Source of the DNA: Ignelater luminosus
Taxonomy: Eukaryota; Arthropoda; Insecta; Coleoptera; Elateridae
Assembly (NCBI GenBank): GCA_011009095.1
Contig: VTPC01008270.1
Location: 1 to 64,000 of the forward strand
Reading direction: 5' to 3'
Length of the DNA stretch: 64,000 bases
Below, piece after piece: positions 22,601-32,505 of this stretch (position 1 is the first letter of the stretch; each line of letters begins with the position of its first letter). A program made the translations under genes and the position numbers. Under the pieces are notes generated by a model, which was not told where the DNA came from, searched no databases, and saw nothing but the letters and a program-made list of their open reading frames with translations.

Positions 22601-25600
22601 AGAGATATAATTAATTTAAACAGTAATTCGAGTTAATGGGCACTTCTGGGTGTTTGCCTTTTGCTAAATTTTATTTAAAAATGTTTATGTTCTTTTTTAG
22701 TGTATTATTAAGTTTATTTTATTATCATTCTTTTTTTTCAAACATCAATAGTAATTAAAATAAAAATTCGGCTTAGGAATAATTACTTTTTTATATATAA
22801 AATATTAAAATCATTATAAATACGAATTTTATAACCGATAGTTTTAATTCCTACACAATTTTGCTGCGATTCCCAGCACAATTTAATAAAATTTCTAATA
22901 TATCAAGGATTTCTTTGTTTTTATATTTTTGTGTAGGCTTGTCTATCTTTCTAATAACACAAATCTATAATTCAAACTATATGCTGAGATAAAATTAACA
23001 TTTTCAGTGCGACTTTTAAAAATTATAATGTAGGTTTAATGAATGCTTTTCTAAAGTATATTTTGTTCAGGGATGCCCTTTTATTGTTTAGCTCGAAAGC
23101 TTTATGAGTAATTAGGGTATCTACGTGAACGCCGTATACAAATGCCATGTCACTACCGAAAACGTTTAAGTAATCAAAACAATCCTAGCATTAAGCTTTC
23201 AGCAAAGCTTTTACATACTGGGTAAACTGAGATAATGTCAACTCACTCAAAATTAAATTTTGTTAGAATTTATGGCTGCACAGAAGAGAATTAACTAATT
23301 ACTTATTTTGAGAGTAGAGATTTTGTGTTCGTTTATTTGTTATTTTTCCACAAACAAATGTAAAGTAACGGTTAGAAATATTAATTTATGTACTGTGGTA
23401 TTCTACAAACGTGACAAGCCTTCAAAAATATTTCTAGAGCTGTTTTGAATTTTATTATACAAGTTTGTTTCATAAACGTTCATTTATTTTTGGAATTTTC
23501 AAGTCACTTTTTCTGTTTAAATTCCTATTTTGATTCCTAAATAACTAACAACTACTCATTGGGTTTAACCTATGATACACTCTTATTAATTAATAGATTC
23601 ATGGAAAGAAAGATGAAGGTTGGCTATAATAACTGCAAAGTCTGACTTTTAAAGATCAATCTTATAATGAACTTTTGTCATAATCATAAATATCTGTCTG
23701 CAGAAGATGAGGCGATTGTCAATGAAATGTATTTTGCTATAACTTGAAATCCATTGATAACTTCTTCATTTATTATGTGTTTTCCTCTAATAATATCAAT
23801 TAATGTCAGAAGACAGAACTTTAAGTACCCAATCATTTTACACTTTAGCTTCTGTGTTATCTTCTTTAGAAAGTAATTATCTTAACAGCGCCAACTGCCA
23901 TTTCACCAAGTTTTGAGTAAACTAGGTTTGAAGTTGACCTCTTCTAAAAGTCTGCTTTTCCAAAAAGTTGTTCTATGATAAATCAAAGATATGGCGATCT
24001 ACTTTAACATACCTTCCGTTTTTGGTTTCCTTGTGAAAAGGTTTAATTAAACCTTCAATTGCGATATGCTATTTAGTTCCCCACCAAGAAGTTTAGCGTT
24101 TGATTCATTTTACACACTGTAGCTTAGAATATTTGGTGCTCCTACTCAGGACATTGGAATTTATATATTTAGAAAACAGGAAAAACTTTGATCCTTTAGC
24201 GTTCCATTAACCATAACCAAGCCGTCGTTAACTTCCATATAAAACGAGGCAAAGCATATAACGCCTGTCTTCAGAATTTGATTGTATGCAGAACTCAGCA
24301 AAGAGCAAATTCAAGATTATCTATTTTGAGCAGTTCGAGATTGACCAGACAATTGTTCAAATATTCTTTTTTCAAAATCAAGAAAAAAGTGAATGCAAGA
24401 ATCACAATCTAAAACTCAAACAACGGTATAACTAGAATTATTTTTGAATGTTCCTAGGACACCTATCGTTTAAGCAAAGAAATGTATATCTTTTGAAACC
24501 CACCACAATTTTGTCGATGATGAAATTTTATAGAGCTTGAACCACTTTCAGATCATCTTTGCATATATTTTGGTGCGTAAGAAATCTTAACTTGCAGTTT
24601 ATCAAAAAAAGAAAAATCTTCTTCAAGATTTTGCTTGATGGTCATTTACACAAAGGAATTCAAGAAAAATAAAAAATCTGCAGATCATCACATCCATACA
24701 CGTTATAAAGCTCTTGATAAGGCCTCCACTTTCTCAACTAGTAAAAATAAACAAATTCTCTCTTTTCTTGTTTTTGTTAACTGGAGATCTCAATCTATAG
24801 ACAAGACCTCTTTGACTGGGTCTCATAGGTGTTTAAAACGGCTATCATATTATACTGAATCTATAGCCCAGAGCAGTCAACTACACGTGCTTTGATGAAG
24901 CAAGAATACAAGGAAAGGTAGGAAAAAATATGAACGACAGATGTCCCTGTTTTAAAGTTCTTCTTTTGGTTTATTTGCTTAGAAACTTTTCTTGCAAGTT
25001 TTTGTTTTGAACGTTCCTGTCTCATCCATAATTGCCCGCTTGAACCTCTTTGGCAAACTACCTGTAACCACAGGTTTTAATCGGTTGTTTGATGTATTTG
25101 CATAGGGAAAGTCTTGCAAACGAAATCTCAGAAGTAGAATTAACTTGGCCTTGGCATTACAGCTGCGCGTCATTTTCTCTAAGCTGTTTTAATATTAATA
25201 ATGGCAATATGTTGAAACAACACTGTTTATTTTGTTTAGTTTACCAAATACATCAGAGCTTTTTTCAAATCTTCTGAATTCCATTAGCTTTGTGGAGTAT
25301 AGCACCTCCAGTTTATTCGTTTTCTAAAGTAATTACTATTCTACTCATCTAGATTTCTGCAGAAATTGATTATTCCAAATTAAGCAGAACCATTACGAGA
25401 TTGTTCGTTAGCAAGGGTGCATTGTGATGACGAAACCAAAAATGTAACGAACTAAATGTTCAAAACCTTCAAGTGAATTATAATTGTCTAAATTACAGTT
25501 TGAACCAAATAGAGTTAGACTGAGCCATTCAGAAATGCTGATCTTTACAAGATGTAGGTCTATGATGATTTCGGGCATAAGATGCAACTAACTCTGGCAA

Positions 25601-25784
25601 AGTGCAGTCTTTGAGTCGTATGCATCGATTAATTGCTAAAGTTAATAGATTCAAACCTGAAGCTACTAAGTTGTTCCCTTAGTTCTCTTACTATGAGTTC
25701 TCTCGATGTTCTGTTCAAAATATTGCTAATGTTATCAGTAGGAAGTTTTTTGTTTTCTCGAATTTTAATATTCTTTTCCTTCAT
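19622..25784. other. intronic stretch with no firm gene; possible Tc1-like scrap at 20281-20568
   Basis: Over 6 kb of AT-rich intron without a convincing gene. The minus-strand frame 20568-20281 contains VALILIDNARRYAATEEY followed by LGLVVFTL, faintly like the LDNA-H block of IS630/Tc1 transposases, but it lacks the proline-rich third motif. A plus-strand frame at 24635-24895 is not recognised. 22260-22700 has mixed composition without repeats. Confidence 0.35.
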
Positions 25785-26085
25785 TCCGTGCTGATTCCTT
25801 CCCGATATTGGCGATCCAACTGGCAGTCCTGATCTTGTTGCTGGAGAGAGATCTTTTGTTGTCATGGAAAACTACTTATGAAATTCGTATTTGACCAGGT
25901 TTTCTTGTACCTAATACTTTGCCTTGTAATATCATTTGGAATAAAGAGTACCGCTGTTTCGTATGTCATTATAGGTTCTAAGTATATCAGTTTTCTGATT
26001 TTTATGATGTTGCTTTATTAAGTCTTCTTAAGACTTTTACGTTTGTCGCATGACCAACCTAAAATATTTTTAATATAAGTCTGTA

Positions 26086-26804
26086 CAGTGTGGCCCAATT
26101 TCGATGGGATTAAATGGGTAACTTTCTTATTAGCACAGATAAATGAAAACCGCTTAGGTACTCGTGACCTCTTTTTTCATGCTTATTCCATTACCCTTGC
26201 CAGAAATAAGCTGCCGTCTTTTTAACGTAGACTTCAATGCCGTCAGTTGTTTTTTTCTAGCCCTTTCCATGACGGTGCTGTAACTCAAAGTTGAATTTTT
26301 TAAATGGAAAATATAGTTATAGACGGATATTAATAAATTTTATTTTTCAAACATCACAGCAAAAAGAAATCCAACGGATTTAAGTCGGATGAATGTGCTG
26401 GCCATTTTATAGGTCCCTTTGTCCTTATCCAATTATTATATATGTTTTAAAGCTATGACCAGCTATACTTTCCATTTAAAAAATTCAACTTTGAGTTACA
26501 GCGTTGTTATGGAAAGGGCTAGAAAAAAATCGACTGACGGCATTGAAGTCTACGTTAAAAAGTGCCTCAACAATGCTAAAATGATTTTGTTCTAGCTTTA
26601 GAAATAAAGGAGTTACAGCAAATTGAAGAAGTCGGTCATACTCACTTTTTCTCTCTAGCGAGAAAACAAAAGACGGCAGCTTATTTCTGACAACAGTAAT
26701 GGAATAGGCATGAAAAAAGAGGTCACGAGTACATAAGCTGTTTTTATTTATTTGTGCTAATAAGAAAGTTACCCATTTAATTCCATCGAAATTGGACCAC
26801 ACCG
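26086..26804. mobile_element. Tc1/mariner-type foldback element inserted in the LINE
   Basis: A 719-bp element flanked by TA (26084-26085 and 26805-26806). It begins CAGTGTGGCCCAATTTCG and ends in the reverse complement of CGGTGTGGTCCAATTTCG. The inverted arms are very long: roughly 26086-26325 pairs with 26465-26804, the left arm lacking about 110 bp present in the right. The unpaired centre encodes a transposase scrap on the minus strand (next entry), which fixes the superfamily. Confidence 0.82.
26335..26450 (-). pseudogene. Tc1/mariner transposase remnant, third catalytic motif
   Basis: The minus strand of the foldback centre reads NWIRTKGPIKWPAHSSDL followed by NPLDFFL and then a stop. 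This is the third catalytic block of IS630/Tc1/mariner transposases (WP-rich loop, S-D-L-NP-DFFLW), including the last catalytic Asp. Only about 30 codons remain, so the element is a deletion derivative of an autonomous transposon with long inverted repeats. Confidence 0.75.
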
Positions 26805-28910
26805 TACAGCCACATCTCCAAAGCTGTCAGTTCTTGTCATTGCAACTTCAGTTAGTGTCCAGGATTCGGCTCCGTATAATAAAACAGAAAAAACATAATA
26901 CTGTAACAGTTTAATTTTGCATTAATATTTCAACCATGGTTGCTAAATATTTTTTGCATTCTGATGAAGGTTGTTCTTGGTTTTTCAATCCTACATCCCA
27001 CTAATCATTAACTGAAGTGCCCAAATATGTAACTGTCATTACTCTTTTTATTGATTTTATATTTATTATTAAGGTTTCAGGAGGTATTACTTAAATGTAG
27101 TATTGACTGTATCATGTCTCGTAGTAGATGTCTCCTTCAACTGAGATGGTTTGCAGATTAATTCCAATACACATTAATTATAATTTGTAGTTCTTTGTCA
27201 TCTAGGACAATGTCTTACAGTGTGCTTATATTTCATACTGTCAAATGCTTTATGGTAATCAATAGAACATGTATAAACGACAATATTAACATCTCTGCAG
27301 AGGTGGAATAGTACTCGTATAGCAAATAAAGCGTCTCTCGTCCCCAATACGTTTAAAAACCCAAATCATGTTCGACTCATTTGCTCTTTACAAAGTTCAA
27401 ATATGCGTATGTATTATTTTTTAAAATGCTTTGAGAAGACGACTCATGAAACCTGCATGCCATATTTAGTACAGTATTTTGCATTGGGTTTTTTAGATAA
27501 GGCGATGAAAATGGATTTAAGTCACTCTTTGGGTATTTCATCAGTCGTACAATATTTATGTTATTAAATATGCCAGTTAACCATTTTCTAACCCTCACTA
27601 TCTAGAAATTTGAGAAATTTGACGTGAATTTGCATTATTGTAGTTTGTACCTTCGTAATGGATGGTCTGGTGTAACAAGTTCTTGTTTTTGGGCAATTCC
27701 TCTGATTGTATTCAAAGAGATATTTCCTATAGTCCTTGCATGTTCCTAGTGTTGTACTTTTGTCTATGATTATATCTGCGTCGTCTTTTAAGCATCCAAC
27801 TGTCTTAGCTCTATAGTATATGCCTGTGGTTTTTTTTTAAATCTTTAATTTCTTTGCATTGATCTTTGTGCACAATTCGTATCGCTTTCTTGACCTTCTT
27901 GTTAATTTTCCTGTGTTTTTTATCTTTGCTTTTTTAATGTCATCTATCGTTTTCAAGATCTCATTGGCCATTCATGATTTTTCTCTGTGCTAATCAGTTT
28001 TATGTACTTTCCGCTCACTTCTATTGTTTTATTGAATTCGTTCAATTCGTCGTGTACACTATTGTTTACTGTATTGTTTATTGAATTGCTCTGTTAGTCT
28101 TTGAGCAACTTGTGTTTGAGTAATTCCATTTTTTACTTTTTTTAGATCGTTGCGATCAGATCTGATATCTGCGCTTGGATATGTTTTCACCGACAGCATA
28201 TAATTTCTGAATCCTTTCTTTGTAAGAATATAATCAGTTTGATTTCTTACTACACGATCAGGTCTGTCTATAAGAGATTTCCAAGTATATATAACCTCTT
28301 TCTAGAAAAACGTAGCATTAGAATCACCCATTATGATCTTTCTAGGAAGATTGATACTATAATCTACTTCAGTATAAAATATTTCTTCTTCTTTTTCTTC
28401 TTTTGACTCATCAACTGTTATAGCTTATATTTGAATGATATTACACTTTATTGGCGTTTCAGAAGTTCTGCAGTTCTCACTATACGTACTACTCAACTTG
28501 TTGTCCATTGCTGTTTCCGGAGTAGTATATTGAGTATTCTGCAATTCTACACTGTACTGTTCTTGAGCAACGCATCTCACTGATACCCAAAATCTTAATA
28601 GAGAGTTTTCTGATCTCTTGAGAATTGAAAAAGATTTCTTTATAGTTTCTTTGGTAAATGTTTTCCACAATGATCTAATTGGCTCAGTTCTAGCTACTAA
28701 TACTCCTTTGCAAGTAATTTCATGGAAATTGCTTTTCTGATTTATTATGTACGTTCATATTCATACTGACTGAATAGTGAGTAAAGAGAATTTTTTAGAA
28801 TATTGTTCTATCTATCGAAACCCTCATGTTAGATTTATGTTAGTTAATTTATGAAACTTTTATTTTCTATTTACTTTCGAATTTGAGTTAACTATTTATG
28901 TTTGTTTCAG

Positions 28911-29013
28911 CTTTTTCGCTGGAAGTCACTACGGAGCTCATTCACCAAGCGAAGCAAAATCTGGTTATCCCTATTTTGGCACAATGGAAATGTGTGCCAG
29001 TCGAGTGCACTGA
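28911..29013 (+). CDS. gsb: terminal exon of the gooseberry-like gene
   Basis: TTTGTTTCAG ends at 28910 and the exon starts with C, completing the AG|C (Ser) codon left open by the exon ending at 5918. The frame then runs 33 codons, with GSHYGAHSPSEAKSGYPYF in the middle, to TGA at 29011-29013. The composition (Ser, Pro, Tyr, Gly) suits the C-terminal tail of a Pax3/7 protein and continues the low-complexity tail of the homeodomain exon. The longer open frames starting at 28898 and 28902 are read in other frames and are not real. The assignment rests on phase, acceptor quality and composition; a transcript would settle it. Confidence 0.72.
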
Positions 29014-29530
29014 TAACGAAAATATTTCTGGTATTACTTACTGTTTTGTTTTATTATTTTTTCATAGAATCTCAAACAAATTTAACGATAAGTCTGCTTG
29101 CTTCAACAAATTGTTGTCTAATCGGTAATCACAGAAGTATTTCTTCTAAATAGGTACTACAGGGTGGTTCCAAAAATTGGAACGCTCTGCTTTTATTAGT
29201 GATATTTATTAGGTATGTTAATTAATTGTATACTTTGTCTAAATAAATCCAAAACAATGTATTTTCGGGTTAAAACAAAATATTTATCATATAATGTAAA
29301 TAGTCTATTGTAAATAATTTTGACTGTGCTACAAAAGAAACTATTTTTGCAATATTATCTTTATTATGTATCAGCTGTGTGCATATATTTTTGTAGTTCT
29401 AACAATTTTTTAAAATAATCACGAAGATATTTGTACATATCTCATTATTACCTATTTTTAACAATTTAAGTGTTCACTACTGTATTATAAAATACATATT
29501 TATCATTTAATAAAATTTTTGTCCATCATC
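29014..29530 (+). other. gsb: probable 3' UTR and polyadenylation signals
   Basis: Following the TGA at 29011, AATAAA occurs at 29242-29247 and again at 29510-29515, both in AT-rich DNA. Either could end the gooseberry-like transcript. The extent is inferred. Confidence 0.4.
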
Positions 29531-31069
29531 TGAAAAAAATTGTTTCTCTTTTCCTGACCTTATTGAAATGAGGCTATCGAAAAACCCGAAAGTAGTAAAT
29601 AGTAGATCAATCATATAATTTAATAAATAACGTAACCGCTTTTATAAAATCCTGCAATTATGTTCGTACTACATCTTTTAATGATCGCTTTAATAACCGA
29701 TGTTTATCGACTTTTAACTCGGTAGTTAATCATCTATGGTGGTCCAACAAATGTTGTGCCTTATATAACAACCACTAAGGGAAAATGACCAGAAACGGTG
29801 TGATATTAACCGTATTAATAAAATTCATTGCTTAGAGCAATAAAAATGTTTCTATTTCGAGAAGTATTCGTTTAAAGGATGGTATCTCGATGTGTATGGT
29901 TTACTTACATCATAATTTTGCATCAAATTTACAACATACGGATTGATATGAAAAATTACAGTGGTAAGTAAAAATGTATAAATAGAGATTGTAAGAATTG
30001 AGCTGTTTCTTATGTCATACATTACAAGTTCATTGTAAAGAAATTTAATAAACGTACATAGAGCAAAGAAACATTGTGGCAAAATTTTTTCCGTTTTGGT
30101 TTGGTTATTTTAATTTATCACCTTATTTGTGTTTGAAAAACAATCAAATATTTTTGGAATTTTAATACATTAATTTCTCCAAATTACGTACTGTCATTTC
30201 TGGAATACTCAAAAGGACGCATATCAGATTAGTAATTGCCTGGGTTTACATTTTGATTTTGTTTCGAACATAAATAATATTTTGGTTCTTTACGTTATTC
30301 AATCTACCGAAAACCAAGAGTAATAATACTACAAATCAGACCAGGTGAAAAAGGATATCAATCGAGATTCCGCCAACAAGATGTTTTTGCAGCTTTTCCT
30401 ATCATTGGCCAGCAATCGTATTTGCTTGTATACTTCTAATCCCAGCAAAATTAGGTAAGTGAAAGAATGCGAACTATACAAACAGGCGTAAGATAAAAGT
30501 GAAACTTGGTTAAAAGTTACTTTCTTTGTTCGGTTCAGTTGCAAATTTACAGAATGACAAGTTAGTTTTGTTGCTGGAAGTTTTCTGGTATGAGGGTGAC
30601 AATGAAAATCTTTCAGAAGAAGAAACTTTATTTTGATCAATTTATCTGGTGATCTATCATAATGTTAAAACGTCTCAACTGTTTGTTCTAATTCAAGTTG
30701 AGATAAATATGGATTTTTACCTTTTTCCGTTCATAGATGGATAAAAGAACAGCTTCAAGTTCGTGACTTAGAGATCAGCAATATTTCCTATATTAGGTCC
30801 ACGGAAGTTCAGGTATCGCAAATGAGCGCAAAAGCCTATTTCTAGCTCCTTAAAGATAGCTTTGCTCGCTCAAATATCCTACTCATACAAAATGCATCCA
30901 TACTATAACCTGCTAATCTACAGTTTCTTCGATATGGAACAACACTTCAACCATTTTCATGTAATTGGAATAAGAGTTTGTAAACTATAGAAATCTCTAG
31001 TTCCAAAAGGTGAACATTAATAGATTTTTTGTGCTTTCTGCTTCATTATTTACATTAATCTTGTTTTAA
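29531..31069. other. no gene seen
   Basis: AT-rich spacer after the homeobox gene. Short frames on both strands lack recognisable domains and are judged chance. Confidence 0.45.
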
Positions 31070-32072
31070 ATGTCTTAAAAAAGCGTATGACCAAGTACCC
31101 AGAAACATTCTAGAGATAATTGAAGTTACACCGTATCTAATAAAAATCATTACGGAACTATATACAAATAATAAATACTATGTAAAACAGGGAGAGTATC
31201 TTTTAGACCCCATATACCCGACGAAAGGTCTGCGACAAGGTTGCTGTTTATCCCCATTAATGTTCAAAATCTTCATCGAAATTGCCCTAAGAGAATGTAA
31301 ACGTAAATGCGAAGATAAAGGAATACCCATTAATGACACGTACGTATATACACTCACTTTTGCCGATGATCAGGCAGTCCTAGCCCAAGACTCCTATGAT
31401 TTGGAATTTATGACGACTATATAGAGAGTATCAAAAATGGGAATTATAAGTCGGCATAAATAAAACAGAATGTCTTGTCATAAATTCGGAAGCAAAATTC
31501 AATATTCTAGTTAATGATACAATCCAGATAAAACAAGTAGAAGAATTTAAGTATCTAGGAGTCAATGGAATAGGGTCAAAAGAGATCAAAACTAGGGTAC
31601 AGAACGCAAGGAAGACAGTGGGGGCTCTAAATCCTGTTTGGTGGCACAAAAACATTAAGAAGGAAAAGAAAAAAAGAATAGGCCGGGTTATGGTGGATAG
31701 TGTATTGTGCTATGGTAGCGAGTTGTGGACAATGAAGGAAGATGACAAACACCGATTAAATGCTGTGGAAATGTCAGAATCTCAAGGACAGAAAGAGTAC
31801 GAAACGAGCAAATCTGATAATTAATGACAACCAAAGAAACTATAGTGGAACGAATAGAAGCACAAAATCTAAAATGTTTTGATCATCTACTAAGAGTGCC
31901 AGAAACGAGATGGCTAAAAAGCCTTTGAATGAAAATCATCAGGAAGGAATAAAAAAGGAAGATCCCTAAAATCCTGGAGTGGGGGTGTATAACAGGCTAT
32001 GGTGAACAGGAACATAAATGAAGATATGGTTTTGACCGGGAGGCTTGGCGATTAGGATTAGGAAAGCAGCAA
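31070..32072 (+). mobile_element. LINE reverse-transcriptase relic
   Basis: Plus strand. KAYDQVPRNIL (about 31082) is the KAFD-VP box. YPTKGLRQGCCLSPLMFKIF (about 31217-31275) is the LRQGC-LSP box, and TFADDQAVLAQD carries the catalytic FADD at 31359-31370. A C-terminal block reads VMVDSVLCYGSELWTMKED (about 31688-31744). Frameshifts start soon after FADD. The last readable part runs into the foldback element that begins at 32073, so the LINE 3' end was interrupted or replaced there. Confidence 0.8.
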
Positions 32073-32505
32073 ACGAACTTCTATGAAAAACGCTCGGACT
32101 GGTCATTTTGTATTTTTAAATGCGCATTTTTTATTCAGAGTGAGTCATACAGGAGGTATGACGTCATCAAAATTTTCTTTTAATAGCAACCCCTATATTT
32201 TATTACGGAATTAAAAGAGCTCATTTTGAACATTTAACTATTGAATTTTGCCTTATCAGTAAATCTAATATTGTAAAATTTTGAAGTCGTTTTTCTTCAA
32301 AATTCTCTTATGTGATCTATACCCATAATTACCTTACCGTATGTAAAAAATGAGCTCCGTAATAAAATATAGGGGTTGCCATTAAAAATAATTGATGACG
32401 TCATATCTCTTATATGACTCACCAGGTATAAATGTTTTCTGTTTAAAAAAATGCGCATTTAAAAATAAAAATTGACCGTTCCGGGCGTTTTTCCTAAAAG
32501 TTCGT
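32073..32505. mobile_element. foldback/MITE-like element, 433 bp
   Basis: The two halves are inverted copies. The left end reads ACGAACTTCTATGAAAAACG and the right end is the reverse complement of ACGAACTTTTAGGAAAAACG. Homology continues inward through TATTTTTAAATGCGCATTTT, TATGACGTCATCAA and CAACCCCTATATTTTATTAC on both arms (about 180 bp each with small gaps). No coding frame and no clear target duplication was seen at the edges, so the superfamily is unknown. Confidence 0.78.

Larger units (their letters stand above)
25785..28720 (-). mobile_element. LINE copy split by a foldback transposon
   Basis: Minus-strand LINE read from 28720 downward. An endonuclease remnant includes ETPIKCNIIQI, then MGDSNATF (the GD-NA box, about 28345-28320) and later DYILTKKG. 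RT palm pieces include CSIDYHKAFDSMKYK (about 27270-27230). The C-terminal block LLYGAESWTLTEVA (about 26885-26845) runs to MWLY at the right edge of the foldback. Past the foldback the same protein continues (NVKVLRRLNKAT, about 26045-26010; MILQGKVLGTRKPG, about 25945-25905). Many stops and frameshifts make it inactive. Its continuity across 26086-26804 shows that the foldback inserted later. Confidence 0.75.
5919..28910 (+). other. gsb: about 23-kb intron of the gooseberry-like gene
   Basis: GTAAGT at 5919 and TTTGTTTCAG ending at 28910 bound this intron. The split codon (AG + C) is in phase across it. It is filled with transposon copies on both strands: a LINE at 8470, mariner at 14618, hAT at 15193, pogo at 17201, and a LINE with a foldback at 25785-28720. 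No intervening exon was recognised, but a small one that keeps the phase could be missed. Confidence 0.75.

Noticed and set aside
24635-24895. 86-codon plus-strand frame with LTGSHRCLKRLS
   Set aside because: Considered as a Tc1-like N-terminus, but no downstream catalytic motifs follow and the similarity is too slight.
28898-29153. Two 76-83 codon plus-strand frames
   Set aside because: They overlap the phase-matched gooseberry terminal exon in other frames; the exon frame has the acceptor and the better tail.
29158-29192. TACAGGGTGGTTCCAAAAATTG, resembling a Tc1/mariner MITE end
   Set aside because: No matching inverted end was found nearby.
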